From positions 21,026-85,025 of the forward strand of contig JAGFJD010000364.1 in NCBI GenBank assembly GCA_024102975.1: a stretch of 64,000 nt of DNA, written 5' to 3'. Below, in pieces: positions 1-9,444 of this stretch; the stretch's first letter is position 1, and each line of letters starts with the position of its first letter. Under the pieces are notes generated by a model. That model had not been told where the DNA came from, did no database searches, and was given only the letters and a program-made list of their open reading frames with translations. The stretch is from Phaeodactylibacter sp. (lineage in GTDB: Bacteria; Bacteroidota; Bacteroidia; Chitinophagales; Saprospiraceae). Position numbers and translations under genes: made by a program.

Positions 1-416
1 GTTTCCCGGCTGCCTTCCAGCAGCGGGAAGTTGAAAACGTCCGGGAAGGAATGGCCGACATAAAGCCCTTCTTCCTGGTACGGCGTTTGCCCCTTCCGGA
101 AAGGCAATTGCCGGGGAAAGGTAACAGACAGGGCCGCCTCTGCGTCCGGTATTTCTTCATTGATCTTTTCGGCAAATAAAACCGGCGTAGTCACCCAGGT
201 ACTCAGCTGCCCGTCCTCCGCCGGGAAATTGAAAACGGCCTGATAAATGCGGTCCGCAGCAGCGTGGAAGCGGTCGTAGCTCAGCTCGTGCTGCACCCAG
301 AAAAAGAGCAGCAGGCTGACGGCTATGCCCGTGCCCAGGCCCAGCACGTTGATGAGGCTGTAGCCGAGGTCGCGGCGCAGGTTACGGATGGTGACGAGCA
401 GGTAGTGTCTGAGCAT
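1..416 (-). CDS. ABC transporter permease, FtsX/MacB type (N-terminal part, runs off the left edge)
   Basis: The minus-strand reading frame starts at the ATG complementary to 414-416 and continues off the window. The product begins MLRHYLLVTIRNLRRDLGYS, followed by a hydrophobic segment (about residues 20-42) and then a periplasmic-type stretch. This is the standard start of MacB-like permeases: a cytoplasmic IRNLRR motif, TM1, then the MacB periplasmic core domain. It resembles the two complete permeases at 4472-6880 and 7011-9368. The ATPase at 846-1571 lies upstream on the same strand and could supply the nucleotide-binding subunit. Only about 138 residues are visible. No Shine-Dalgarno sequence precedes the start. 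Confidence 0.85.
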   Translation of the reverse strand, partial: MLRHYLLVTIRNLRRDLGYSLINVLGLGTGIAVSLLLFFWVQHELSYDRFHAAADRIYQAVFNFPAEDGQLSTWVTTPVLFAEKINEEIPDAEAALSVTFPRQLPFRKGQTPYQEEGLYVGHSFPDVFNFPLLEGSRE

Positions 417-845
417 TGCTTTATTTTTGTGTATGGGTGTATATGTTGGCGCAGTACCATGCACAAATGCACATTCTTTGCAACTATTTACCGCATAGGC
501 CACATCAGGCAGTTCACATAAGCCACAGTAGCCGCGGCCTATGTGCGCTACGGTGAAAACGCTATGTATCCTATGTGGTTAAACAAAAGGCCTAAACAGT
601 TACCATTCTTTAACTTTTGACCGAAGGCCGGGGCAGTCTGGGAAAAATCCCTTTCCCGTCAGAGCGCCTGTTTGGCCAGGCGCCCGGACGGGTGGGGGTC
701 AAGGTTTTCATGACGTGATAGGCGTGTCAGTCGGATGTTGGTGATTCTTACAAGAGAGGGAGCCAAGTCGGAAATGCGAAATCGGAAGGTGGAACACTTC
801 CCACCCGTCTTCGCTATCGCTCTTCCGGGCAAGCTTCCTAATTCG
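417..845. other. Intergenic region with one hairpin
   Basis: No gene is supported here. A perfect 7-bp stem (GCGCCTG 664-670, CAGGCGC 677-683) lies downstream of the ATPase gene and may end its transcript, although no T-run follows in the minus direction. The open frames here are GC-rich antisense shadows. Confidence 0.4.
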
Positions 846-1571
846 CTACTTTCCATTTGGCACGCCCTTCGGCGCGTCGGCCTGCCCGGAGGGTTGCCGG
901 AGCTGCTCATCGCTGCGCACGTTGCCGTCCACCAGCTCGATGATGCGGGAGCCGAAGGAGGCATTGCGCTCCGAGTGCGTCACCTGTATGATGGTCACGC
1001 CTTCCTCGTTGAGTTCCTGGAAGAGTTCCATGATCTGGTCGCCCTGCTTGGTGTGCAGGTTGCCGGTCGGCTCGTCGGCCAGCAGCAGGCGCGGCTTGCT
1101 GATCACGGCGCGGGCGACGCCGACGAGCTGCTGCTGCCCGCCGGAGAGCTGCTCGGGGAACAAGCCCTTCTTGGCCACGATCTGGAAGCGGTCCAGGATT
1201 TCGGCCATCATGCTCTTGCGCTCCTTGCCCTTCACGTTGCGGTACAGCAGGGGCGTTTCGATATTCTCGTAGACGGTCAGGTCGTCGATAAGGTGGTAGG
1301 CCTGGAAGACGAAGCCCATGTAGGCCTTGTGCAGGTCGCTGCGCCGGCGCTCGTTGAATTTGTGGACGGCCTCGTCGTAGAAGTAATACTCCCCTCCGGA
1401 GGGTTCTTCCAGCATGCCGATGATGTTGAGCAGAGTGGACTTGCCGGCGCCGCTGGGGCCCATGATAGTGACGAACTCGCCCTCTTTTATATCGAGGTTG
1501 ATCTGGTTGAGGACCCAGGCCTTGCGCAGGCCGTTGCGGTAGTACCGTTCAATGTCGCGGAGTCGAATCAT
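846..1571 (-). CDS. ABC transporter ATP-binding protein (MacB/LolD type)
   Basis: A 241-residue nucleotide-binding subunit, the normal length for this family. Visible motifs are Walker A GPSGAGKST (about residues 39-47), Q-loop VFQAYH (about 88-93), the ABC signature LSGGQQQ (about 142-148), Walker B LLLADEPT (about 162-169) and a switch histidine in VTHS (about 198-201). These subunits power FtsX-like permeases that move lipids, peptides or drugs mechanically across or out of the inner membrane. The permeases at 1-416, 4472-6880 and 7011-9368 on the same strand are plausible partners; which one is not shown by the sequence. The signature uses QQQ rather than the commoner QQQR context. There is no Shine-Dalgarno sequence, as is usual in this phylum. 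Confidence 0.93.
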   Translation of the reverse strand: MIRLRDIERYYRNGLRKAWVLNQINLDIKEGEFVTIMGPSGAGKSTLLNIIGMLEEPSGGEYYFYDEAVHKFNERRRSDLHKAYMGFVFQAYHLIDDLTVYENIETPLLYRNVKGKERKSMMAEILDRFQIVAKKGLFPEQLSGGQQQLVGVARAVISKPRLLLADEPTGNLHTKQGDQIMELFQELNEEGVTIIQVTHSERNASFGSRIIELVDGNVRSDEQLRQPSGQADAPKGVPNGK

Positions 1572-2009
1572 ATACTTGTTTTTGTTTTTTTGCCGCGCCA
1601 GCCGCCTGCCCGCAAAACAGGGGCGGAAAAGGCAGTCGCCTGGCGCGGCGGCTTACAGGGAGGTGGGCTGCTAAAGGACCGCCTCGCGTCTTTCTCTTTG
1701 AGAAGGCAAGGCTTGTGCCAAAATTGCAATTTGTTCGAAACCAGCTACTTAACCCTAAAGCCAGCCGGAGAAAACCGCATGGGTTGTGCGGAGGCGGACA
1801 GGCGGGTGTTCGGAAATGGACAGTTGCCCATCCCGGACGCGCCAGATTTATCTGGTGCGTAACATAAGCTCCCGGGTTAGCCGATAACCCGGTCATCCTT
1901 CGCCACATACCGGGCATAAGACGGGACTTGAGAAATGCACAAAAACGATTGCTTAGGCAGACAAGCGCCGGGGGCAAATATAGCCTTCTGCAGGCTGTCC
2001 CCTAAAATA
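1572..2009. other. Intergenic region with two inverted repeats
   Basis: Upstream of the ATPase start is a 10-bp inverted repeat (GCCGCGCCAG 1592-1601 with CTGGCGCGGC 1640-1649). A second hairpin (CCGGGTTA 1872-1879 with TAACCCGG 1885-1892) lies nearer the T9SS-secreted protein gene. The second may be its terminator. No gene is supported; an antisense frame across the region has no recognisable protein features. Confidence 0.45.
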
Positions 2010-3419
2010 TCACCGGCGGAAAATCTTCACTGTCCCCTGTTCCGGCGCGTCTCCAACCTTTAAAAAGTACATTCCCGGCGGGAGGGTGGAAAGCCCCAGT
2101 TCTTCCCGCTCCTGGCGGAATAGCCCGGAGGCGGCCAGTTGGCCGTTGGCGCGGTACAGTTGGTAAACAGCAGGTAGCGTTACGTTATTTAACCTTACCT
2201 GCACCATATTGGGAGCGGGGTTGGGAAAAACTTCCAACGTTTTTTCGCCGGACTCCGGCGCTTTTGCCGACACCACCCCCGACACCCGGTAACGGAGGAT
2301 GCGGAAGCTCACGGCCCCGGTCTCCCCGAACTCATCCCTCGCCCGAAAGGCCACCTGATAAGGCTGTCGGCGGATATGCTCTTCGCGAACAACCCAGGTA
2401 AAGACACCCTCCGCCTCATTCATAGCGCCGGCCGCCGTGAACGTGGCGGTAGAGGCATAAAAATCATCCTCCAGCAAGCCGCAGGAGGCAGTCAGCTCAA
2501 CGGTTTGTCCTTCCGGGCTCACTGCTGCCGCCTCAACGCGCACGGTTTCGCCCACCGCCACGTCGATGATTCCGGGTTCGGTTTCGGAAAGGGTGAGACC
2601 GGGCGGCAGATGATTTCCGGTTGCGACGAGAATCTGCATTTCCCGAAGCACGGCATCCACCAGTTCTCCGTCGCGGTATGACCGGATCACCATGGCAATG
2701 TTGTATTCGCCGGCAATCTGCGGGGCGTCCCAGGTCAATACGCCCGTTTCCGGGTCGATCGATAGCTGGTTGTCCGGGCCGGCCCCGATCAGGTTAGGCC
2801 AAATATAGCCAGGCACTTCCACGCCCCGGCCCTGCAGGGGAACGGCCAGGGCATAGGCCAGGCTGTCGTCGTCGATGTCAAAGGCATTGGGCACATGGAC
2901 GAACGGCTGCCCTACGATGCCGTAGCCCACCGGCGGCTCCAGCAGCACCGGCGAATGGTTGTTCATTGCCGCTGCCTCCGAAAGAAAAGCGCCGGATTCG
3001 ATGTGGAATCTGGTCTGGTCGGAGTTGGGAAAGTTGATGTTCAGAATGCCGCCATTGCGGTTGGGGTCTGTCATGCTGATGACGTAGTATCCGAAATCTT
3101 CATACTGATGGGTGTAGGTATAAATGTTCATTTTGACATTGGGGGCAACGATCTCGCCGTCCGGTACGCCATTGCCGTTGAGGTCGGGCCCGTTGACCCT
3201 GGCGATTCGTTCGCAGGCGCCGTCGCCCCAGCAGATGGTGACGGTGTCCCGGTCGGCGGGGCCGGTGTTCGCATTGGTGTAGGTAATCACGGAGGCCTCC
3301 AGCTCTTTAGGGCCAACCTGCCGGTACTCGATCTCCCCGCTGCGGTTGTGGGTGGCCTGCAGGGAGAGGGCGGAACAACAAAAGAGGAATGCAAAGAAAG
3401 GCGTAAGTCTGGTAGTCAT
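2010..3419 (-). CDS. Secreted protein with type IX secretion C-terminal sorting domain
   Basis: A 469-residue protein with an N-terminal signal peptide (TRLTPFFAFLFCCSALSLQA) and immunoglobulin/cadherin-like repeats, including an LxWDAPQIAGEYNIAMV segment around residue 230 typical of putative Ig/PKD-like modules. The last ~75 residues match the T9SS type A sorting domain: FPNPAPNMVQV, then VYQLYRANGQLA, then LPPGMYFLKV, ending KIFRR. Such proteins are exported by Sec, cross the outer membrane through the Por/T9SS machinery and are attached or released at the cell surface. The substrate is unknown. This gene is one of the best phylum markers in the window, because T9SS sorting domains are confined to Bacteroidota and close relatives. 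Confidence 0.88.
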   Translation of the reverse strand: MTTRLTPFFAFLFCCSALSLQATHNRSGEIEYRQVGPKELEASVITYTNANTGPADRDTVTICWGDGACERIARVNGPDLNGNGVPDGEIVAPNVKMNIYTYTHQYEDFGYYVISMTDPNRNGGILNINFPNSDQTRFHIESGAFLSEAAAMNNHSPVLLEPPVGYGIVGQPFVHVPNAFDIDDDSLAYALAVPLQGRGVEVPGYIWPNLIGAGPDNQLSIDPETGVLTWDAPQIAGEYNIAMVIRSYRDGELVDAVLREMQILVATGNHLPPGLTLSETEPGIIDVAVGETVRVEAAAVSPEGQTVELTASCGLLEDDFYASTATFTAAGAMNEAEGVFTWVVREEHIRRQPYQVAFRARDEFGETGAVSFRILRYRVSGVVSAKAPESGEKTLEVFPNPAPNMVQVRLNNVTLPAVYQLYRANGQLAASGLFRQEREELGLSTLPPGMYFLKVGDAPEQGTVKIFRR

Positions 3420-3455
3420 AGCTACGTTGTTTTATGGTTTGATGATATGGTTTGT

Positions 3456-3505
3456 AAACTTGTCAAGTTTCTCCGAAGGGGGCAACAAGGAAACTTGACA
3501 AGTTT
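3456..3505. repeat. 16-bp perfect inverted repeat
   Basis: The arms AAACTTGTCAAGTTTC (3456-3471) and GAAACTTGACAAGTTT (3490-3505) are perfect inverses with an 18-bp loop. Each arm is nearly self-palindromic (AAACTTG-T-CAAGTTT). It looks like a dispersed repetitive extragenic palindrome or a strong bidirectional hairpin just upstream of the T9SS protein gene. Nothing else is seen in the 300-bp gap 3420-3719. Confidence 0.7.
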
Positions 3506-3719
3506 TGCCTGGCTGAACAAAACGATATGGATACTTGCTTGGGAAAGAGCGCAGAGGAAAAACAACCCCCTCTGTTTCCAGGCTTTCAAGTTAAGAAAAT
3601 TTCGGGAAGAATGGAATGGAGAAACAGCGCGAAACAGGCAGATTGCCAAACAAACATTTGGTTGCTATTCACAAACCACGCCCGCCTGCCCTTTAAAATA
3701 AGCCGCCAATCCCGGCGCG

Positions 3720-4142
3720 ATGTCCTCAAATGCCGCCCCTTCCGGGTTAGATAAAAAGGCAAAGACAAAAAGCAGCATTGGCTTATCCGTCCCTGTAGGC
3801 GTTGCGGTTTCATGGGGCGGGCTTGGATTGAAAAACCGGTCGTTCAGCATTTTCATTCCCGTAATAGATTTAGGCGTCGTAACAGCCTATAGGTTGGATG
3901 CACAAAATGCAGGCAGCAGCAATGACCTGCCCGAATTATCTTTCAGCAACCTGCTCGCCCCTGGCGTTTACGCGATTTACAATATCCCGCGTTTCCCGTT
4001 TTCCGTTTCCGCCGGCATACAGATCGGGCCGCAATTGAGGAAGATCACCACCCAAAATGGGGCTGAAATTGATGCCAGCGCGTGGCGGCTCGGCGCCACT
4101 TTTACGATTGACGTGCCTATACTTAATTTGCATAACAGGTGA
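3720..4142 (+). pseudogene. C-terminal remnant of an outer-membrane-like protein
   Basis: The frame gives about 120 residues of convincing protein: alternating hydrophobic strands such as SIGLSVPVGVAVSWGG, IFIPVIDLGVVTAYRL and FPFSVSAGIQIGPQLRKI. These suggest a beta-barrel or outer-membrane protein end. The first ~15 residues look like out-of-frame sequence, there is no signal peptide, and no upstream start or promoter is seen. I therefore read it as the surviving 3' end of a larger gene. A hairpin follows at 4150-4201. It could instead be a small intact gene, but a barrel fragment with no export signal is unlikely to function. Confidence 0.45.
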
Positions 4143-4149
4143 TGGTATA

Positions 4150-4201
4150 GCCTGTTTGGAGGCGGCACATCAGCAGCGAAAAAAGCTGCCTCCAAACAGG
4201 C
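4150..4201. terminator. Hairpin after the 3720-4142 remnant
   Basis: Perfect 14-bp inverted repeat, GCCTGTTTGGAGGC (4150-4163) with GCCTCCAAACAGGC (4188-4201), starting 8 bp after the stop. No T-run follows, so its role as a terminator is an inference. The rest of 4202-4471 contains only degenerate GC-rich repeats and a short TGACAATA triplication near 4440. Confidence 0.45.
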
Positions 4202-4471
4202 GCCCGCGCCGCTTTCGGGTTATGCCCGAGGGCGTTTCATCTTGCTGTTAAAACATCAGGGGTTTTCCCGGAAGCCGGGTTGGCAAAGGCAACAGATCTG
4301 ACAAACCTGCCGGCCGCTGGCAGCATCAGGGAAGCCGGGCTGTTACGTCTCCGACAAACGCTGCCGGGTTCAGCAACGTGGGAGCTTACGTGAAACCCGG
4401 CAGGTTGAGCCACGCCGTGGCCCCAGGCAGCCCAACAATATGACAATATGACAATATAACCATCTCCTCCC

Positions 4472-6880
4472 CTACTCCCTCCTCAGCGCCTCCGCCGGGT
4501 TGCCCACCGCCGCCCGCCATGCCTGCGACAACACCGTCAGCGCTACCAGCAGGGCCAGCAGCAGGATGCCGGGCAGGAAAAGCCACACCGTCATCTCCGG
4601 CTGGAAGACGAACTGCTGCACAAACTGCCGCCCCAGCAGGAAACTCAGCGGGATGGCCGCCAAAGCGGCAATGGCGAGCAACAGAAAATAGTTTTTCGAC
4701 AACAACCACAGCACGTCCTGTACGCCCGCGCCCAGCACCTTGCGGATGCCGACTTCCCTGCGCCGGGTCTCCACCGTATAAATAGCGATGCCCAGCAGGC
4801 CCATCAGGGCAATGACAATGCCCAGCAGGGCAAAGGCGCCGACGATCCAGGCCAGGTCGGTAAAGTTGGCGTAATTCTCCCGCACGGCATCGTCGAAGAA
4901 TTGATAGGCGAAGGGATGCACCGGGTCTATCTGCTCCCAGGCGCGCTCCAGGGCGGCGATGGTGGCCGTGGGGTCCTGCCCGCCGGCCCTGATGTTCATC
5001 ACGGCAAGCTCGCCGGGGGCATAGCGCAGCAGCAGCGGCTCCAGGTTATAGACGGCCGGCTTGTAATAAAAATCCTCCAGCACGCCCTGAATGGCCAGGC
5101 GGGTGCTGTCGCCCACCCAGATGGTTTTGCCCACCGCTTCCGCCGGGCTTCCCAGCTGGAACTGCTTCAGGAAGGTTTCGTTGACGATGGCGAAGCGCTC
5201 CTGCTGCTGCTCCGGCGCTTCCGGGAAGTTTTCCCCGGCCACCAGCTTCAGGCCGAAATTGCCGATGTACTCGTGGTCGACGGCATAATCGCGCACCTCC
5301 GCCGGCTCGTCTTCCTCCCGCACCCGCAGGTCTGTTTTGCTGTCCGCCCAGGTGCCCATGCTATGGGAGATGGCGGAGATGCGCTCCACCCCGCTCACGG
5401 CGGCGAAGGCCGAACGCAGCTTTTCCGCCTCATGCCCCTGCATCTGCACGTTGACCATCTGCGCCTGCCCGAAGCCGAAGTTCATCGTCATCGCCAGGTT
5501 GATCTGCTTCCAGGCGATGGTGACCAGGATGAGGAATATCAGGGAGACGCTAAGCTGAATGCCCAGCAGGGCCTTGCGCAGGCCCACGCCCTGCATGATC
5601 TTCAGGTTGCTCAGCTTCTGCAGGATAGCCAGCGGCCTGGTTTTCGACAGGACAATAGCCGGCAGCACGCCGGCCAGCAGGCCCACCAGGACGGCAAAGA
5701 GGACAAACCAGCCGTACAGCGCCAAATCCTCCCGCAGGTTCATATCCGTAAACTGCGTAAACTGCAACTGGTTGAAGCCCTGAATCGCCAGCTTCAGCAG
5801 CGGGTAGGCCAGCAGCAGCGCGATCAGCGCCATAGCCACCGCTTCGGCCATGAACTGCCAGAACACCTGCCGGCGGTTGGCGCCGAAAGTCTTGCGCACG
5901 CCGACCTCCTTCATGCGCCCCACCGCCCGGGCAATGGTCAGGTTGGTATAATTGAAGGCCGCCGACAGGATGACGATCAGCCCCAAACCCGCCAGGAACC
6001 ACAGCAGGAACTCGGGCAGCCCCCGGCCCATGCTGTTCGACAGGAAGGGCCCGGGCGTAATCCCGCCCAGCGGCTGCAGTTCAAAGCGATAACCGGCATC
6101 CCGCGTTTCCAGCTCCAGGCCCGCATAGCCGGCCTCCGCCACCTGCGCCAGCGCCTGCTCCGCTTCCTCCGGCGCCACGCCTTCCTTCAGGCGGATGAAA
6201 TTGTAATTGCTGTAATAGTTGTTCCAGTTGTTGGTAATGTTGCGGAACTGCCCGGCCGCCTCCAGGGAGGCCACCGTAGCGTACGACCCCAGCGCTTCGA
6301 ACTCCAGGTGGGTCTTGCCTGGGAATTCGGCCAGGACGCCCGTCACCGTGAAGGTGGATTCCAGGCCCGGCATCTCCAGCGTTTTGCCCAGAGGGCCTTC
6401 TTTGCCGAAAAGTCGTTCGGCAGTGGCCGGGGTTAACACCATAGAATAGGGCTCAGCGAGCGCCGTCGCCGGGTCTCCCTGCTCCAGCCGGAAGCCGAAA
6501 GCGTCGAAAAAGGAGGGCGTGGTGAACAGCCCCTCCAGAGAAAGCAGGTTGTCGCCCTGCCTCACTTCCCCCCGCAGGGCCGAACAGAAGGGCACCCACT
6601 GCTCGGCCAGGGCATAGCCGTCCGCCAGGCTTTTAGCCACCACATAGGGCGAGGTGGCGTACCGCTCCGACCCGCCGCCCTTGCGCTGCGCGTCGGTCAG
6701 GATGCGGTACACCCGCTCCCCTTCGGGATGGAAATTGTCGAACTCATACGCGCCCTTGATGAGCATGATGAACAGCAGGCAGGCCGCCATGCTCAGGCTG
6801 AGGCCGCCGACGGTGAGGGCGCTGAAGATTTTGCTCTTCCGGATGTTGCGCCAGGTGATTTTCAGGTAATGCTTTAGCAT
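4472..6880 (-). CDS. ABC transporter permease, FtsX/MacB type
   Basis: An 802-residue integral membrane protein with the two-module layout of this family. TM1 follows ITWRNIRKSKIFSALTVG, then comes a MacB periplasmic core domain. An FtsX block of three TMs follows at about residues 285-420 (with EVGVRKTFGA), then a second periplasmic domain, then a final FtsX block (about 680-790) with REVGIRKVLGAGV and ending GNPAEALRRE. It would work with an ABC ATPase such as 846-1571 to drive periplasmic export or mechanotransmission. It is a paralogue of the downstream 7011-9368 product. The start codon 6878-6880 has no Shine-Dalgarno sequence; the N-terminus fits the family consensus. Confidence 0.92.
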   Translation of the reverse strand: MLKHYLKITWRNIRKSKIFSALTVGGLSLSMAACLLFIMLIKGAYEFDNFHPEGERVYRILTDAQRKGGGSERYATSPYVVAKSLADGYALAEQWVPFCSALRGEVRQGDNLLSLEGLFTTPSFFDAFGFRLEQGDPATALAEPYSMVLTPATAERLFGKEGPLGKTLEMPGLESTFTVTGVLAEFPGKTHLEFEALGSYATVASLEAAGQFRNITNNWNNYYSNYNFIRLKEGVAPEEAEQALAQVAEAGYAGLELETRDAGYRFELQPLGGITPGPFLSNSMGRGLPEFLLWFLAGLGLIVILSAAFNYTNLTIARAVGRMKEVGVRKTFGANRRQVFWQFMAEAVAMALIALLLAYPLLKLAIQGFNQLQFTQFTDMNLREDLALYGWFVLFAVLVGLLAGVLPAIVLSKTRPLAILQKLSNLKIMQGVGLRKALLGIQLSVSLIFLILVTIAWKQINLAMTMNFGFGQAQMVNVQMQGHEAEKLRSAFAAVSGVERISAISHSMGTWADSKTDLRVREEDEPAEVRDYAVDHEYIGNFGLKLVAGENFPEAPEQQQERFAIVNETFLKQFQLGSPAEAVGKTIWVGDSTRLAIQGVLEDFYYKPAVYNLEPLLLRYAPGELAVMNIRAGGQDPTATIAALERAWEQIDPVHPFAYQFFDDAVRENYANFTDLAWIVGAFALLGIVIALMGLLGIAIYTVETRRREVGIRKVLGAGVQDVLWLLSKNYFLLLAIAALAAIPLSFLLGRQFVQQFVFQPEMTVWLFLPGILLLALLVALTVLSQAWRAAVGNPAEALRRE

Positions 6881-6952
6881 GGTCTATGTTTAGGTGTAAA
6901 AGTGTAAGCGTGTAAAGGTGTAAATGTAGCCACAATCGGAGCTGCACCGCAC

Positions 6953-7008
6953 CTTTACACTTTTACACTTTTACACTTTTACACTTTTACACTTTTACAC
7001 TTTTACAC
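6953..7008. repeat. Tandem 8-bp repeat (TTTTACAC)
   Basis: About seven perfect head-to-tail copies of TTTTACAC lie between the two permease genes, with degenerate TGTAAAxG copies on the other side (6896-6927). The repeat is intergenic and could vary by slippage. It lies immediately downstream of the upstream permease stop (7011), so it could affect transcript ends. Confidence 0.85.
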
Positions 7009-7010
7009 AA

Positions 7011-9368
7011 TCATTCGCTCCGCAGCGCCTCCGCCGGGTTCCTTACCGCCGTCCGCACCGCATGATAACTTACCGTGCCCAACGCGATCAGCACCGCCAG
7101 CAGGCCGGACAGGCCGAAGACCCACCAGTCCAGCCCGACGTGGGAGGCAAAGTTCTCCAGCCAGCCGCGCATCAGGTACCAGGCCACGGGAATGGCCAGG
7201 GCAAAGCCCAGCAGCACCAATACCAGGAACTCCCGGGACAGCAGGGCGGACAACTGCGCCACTGTGGCGCCCAGCACCTTGCGGATGCTGACCTCCTTGT
7301 TGCGCTGCTCGGCGGTGAAGGCCGCCAGCCCGAACAGGCCCAGGCAGGAGACGAAGATGGAAATGAAGGCGAACAGGCGGGACAGGGCGCTCACCCGCTG
7401 CTCGCTGCGGTACATCTTTTCGTATTGCTGGTCGACAAAGGAAAATTCGAAGGGGTAACCGGGGTTGTGCCGCCCGACAACCGCCCCGATATCGGCCAGC
7501 GCCTGCTGGATATCATCGGCATTCAGGCGCAGGTATACAAAGCGGAGGCCCGGGGCGATGCCCAGGATGACGGGATCCTGGTTGTTGCGCAGGGACGTCA
7601 CCCGGAAATCCCTGACCAAACCTACTACTTCTCCTTCCTGGCCGCTGACGGTGATCCGCTGCCCCACCGGCTTGTCCAGCCCCATCAGGGCGGCCGCCGT
7701 TTCGTTGATGAGGAAGTTGACGGAATCGGCCGGGTTGGCCTTCGACAAGTCCCGCCCGTCGGCCAGGCTGGCGCCGATGGTTTCCAGGAAGTCAAACCCG
7801 ATGGGGATGACCTGGAAGAGGATGCTCTTGTCCGGATCCTTGCCCGGCCAGGAAACGCCGGAAGTGTTGTTGCCCCAGCTGTATATCAGGCCGAAAGAGG
7901 AGGATACGGCTTCCACTGCCGGCAACTGCTCCAGCTCTGCCTTGAGCAGTTCATAGCGCTCCGGCACCGCCCCGTCGGCGCGGAAGTACAGCAGGTTTTC
8001 CTTCTGGTACCCCAGGTTTTTGTTGCGCACGTGCTCCATCTGCCGGTAGATCACCAGGGTGCTGATGATCAGGAAGGTGGAAATGGCAAACTGGGCGGTG
8101 ACCATCCCCTTGCGGAACCAGAACGCCCCCTTGCCGGTGTGGATCACGCCTTTGAACACATCTACCGGCTGAAACCGGGAGAGGAAAAACGCCGGGTAAC
8201 TGCCCGCCAGCAGGCCGGCCACTACAACGGCCGTGCCGATGCCCAGCCACACTTCCGGCCGCAGCAGGTTGAAGGAAAGCTGTAGCGCAAACAGGCGGTT
8301 AAAAGCCGGCAGCACCCCCTGCACCACGCCAATGGCGATGATGCCGGCGATGGCGCTCATCAGCAGCGACTCGCCCAGGAACTGCCGCACCAGCAGGCCG
8401 CGCCCCGCCCCGGAGACCCGGCGGATGCCCACCTCCCGGGCACGGGTAGCGGAACGGGCGGTAGACAGGTTCATAAAGTTGATGCAGGCGATGAGCAGGA
8501 TGAACAGCCCGATAGCGGCGAACATCCGGACATAGGTGATGCGCCCGCCGCCCTGGTATTTGCCGTCCCGGTAATCGGTGTACAGGTAAGTGTCGGGATA
8601 AGCCTGCAGGAACAGGCTGGTGTTGCCCTGGTCCGAATTGTCGCGCAGGAAGCTCTCGATCTTGGCTTCCAGGTGTGCAGCCATGGCCCCTTCGCTCAGC
8701 AGCAAATAGGTCTGTACGCTGTTGTTGTTCCACTGCTCGGCGAAGCCCGGGTTGTCGCGCTCGTATTCTGACATGGGCAGGAGAAAGTCGAAATCCAGGG
8801 TGGAGGTTGCCGGCGGGTCCCGGAAGACGGCATTGATGGTATAGTCCTGCTCGTTGTCGATGCGCAGGATCTTGCCGACTACTTCGTCTGTACCGAAGTA
8901 CTTATGGGCCAGCGATTCGCTGACGGCTATCTTGCCGGGTTCTTTCAGCGCCTCATCCACTGCCCCGTGCAGCAGGGGAAAGGTAAAAATGTCGAAAAAG
9001 CCGGGGTCGGCATAGTAACCTTCTTCGTTGAAGGACTGGCTGCCCAGGGTGACCAGCTTATCCGTGCCCCAGTTGACCCGAACGGCCCGTTCGATCTCCG
9101 GGAAGTCGGCCTGCAGCTTGGCTGCCATTGGCCCGGGCGTGGAGATGGTGGACAGGATAAATCCGTTGGAATACGTTTGGTTCTCCCACAGGCGGAACAG
9201 GCGGTTGCCCTTCTCGTGGAAGCGGTTCATGCTCAGCTCGCTCTGTATCCACAGCCCGATCAGCATGACGCAGGCCAGGCCGAGCGCTAGCCCCAGCAGG
9301 TTGATAGCGGAGTAGGAGCGGTTTCGGATGAGGTTTCTCCAGGTGATCAGCAGGTAATTTCTAAACAT
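7011..9368 (-). CDS. ABC transporter permease, FtsX/MacB type
   Basis: A 785-residue paralogue of 4472-6880. I place the start at the ATG complementary to 9366-9368 because the product then begins MFRNYLLITWRNLIRNRSYS, the family's N-terminus. A longer frame runs upstream but covers the inverted repeat at 9382-9444. Features in order are TM1, a MacB periplasmic domain, a three-TM FtsX block with REVGIRRVSGAGR (about residue 350), a second periplasmic domain, and a last FtsX block with KEVSIRKVLGAT (about 695) ending RNPAEALRSE. The motif between the FtsX modules and the C-terminal NPAEALR tag are shared by all the permeases here. Confidence 0.92.
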   Translation of the reverse strand: MFRNYLLITWRNLIRNRSYSAINLLGLALGLACVMLIGLWIQSELSMNRFHEKGNRLFRLWENQTYSNGFILSTISTPGPMAAKLQADFPEIERAVRVNWGTDKLVTLGSQSFNEEGYYADPGFFDIFTFPLLHGAVDEALKEPGKIAVSESLAHKYFGTDEVVGKILRIDNEQDYTINAVFRDPPATSTLDFDFLLPMSEYERDNPGFAEQWNNNSVQTYLLLSEGAMAAHLEAKIESFLRDNSDQGNTSLFLQAYPDTYLYTDYRDGKYQGGGRITYVRMFAAIGLFILLIACINFMNLSTARSATRAREVGIRRVSGAGRGLLVRQFLGESLLMSAIAGIIAIGVVQGVLPAFNRLFALQLSFNLLRPEVWLGIGTAVVVAGLLAGSYPAFFLSRFQPVDVFKGVIHTGKGAFWFRKGMVTAQFAISTFLIISTLVIYRQMEHVRNKNLGYQKENLLYFRADGAVPERYELLKAELEQLPAVEAVSSSFGLIYSWGNNTSGVSWPGKDPDKSILFQVIPIGFDFLETIGASLADGRDLSKANPADSVNFLINETAAALMGLDKPVGQRITVSGQEGEVVGLVRDFRVTSLRNNQDPVILGIAPGLRFVYLRLNADDIQQALADIGAVVGRHNPGYPFEFSFVDQQYEKMYRSEQRVSALSRLFAFISIFVSCLGLFGLAAFTAEQRNKEVSIRKVLGATVAQLSALLSREFLVLVLLGFALAIPVAWYLMRGWLENFASHVGLDWWVFGLSGLLAVLIALGTVSYHAVRTAVRNPAEALRSE

Positions 9369-9381
9369 GGGTGATTTTTTT

Positions 9382-9444
9382 GCAGGGACAAGCCGTTTTT
9401 CCCGGCCGGCGTAGATGCCAGGGGGAAAAACGGCTTGTCCCTGC
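9382..9444. repeat. 22-bp perfect inverted repeat
   Basis: The arms at 9382-9403 (GCAGGGACAAGCCGTTTTTC plus CC) and 9423-9444 are exact inverses with a 19-bp loop. The hairpin begins 14 bp upstream of the permease start codon, so it would lie in the mRNA leader and could hide or expose the start. A dispersed repeat element is the alternative. A second short pair (AGCGCC/GGCGCT) follows at about 9451-9482. Confidence 0.7.

Noticed and set aside
735..1862. 375-codon + strand open frame opposite the ABC ATPase
   Set aside because: Antisense shadow of a clear ATPase; no recognisable motifs and poor composition.
4901..6436. 511-codon + strand open frame opposite the 4472-6880 permease
   Set aside because: It is a GC-rich antisense frame with His/Gln/Arg-rich composition and no domain. 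The minus-strand permease accounts for the sequence.
6953..7008. Tandem TTTTACAC array as a CRISPR or origin
   Set aside because: The units are 8 bp with no spacers and lie between two permease genes; it is a simple tandem repeat.
7062..8285. 407-codon + strand frame opposite the second permease
   Set aside because: Antisense shadow, low-complexity composition (Gln/Gly/His-rich).
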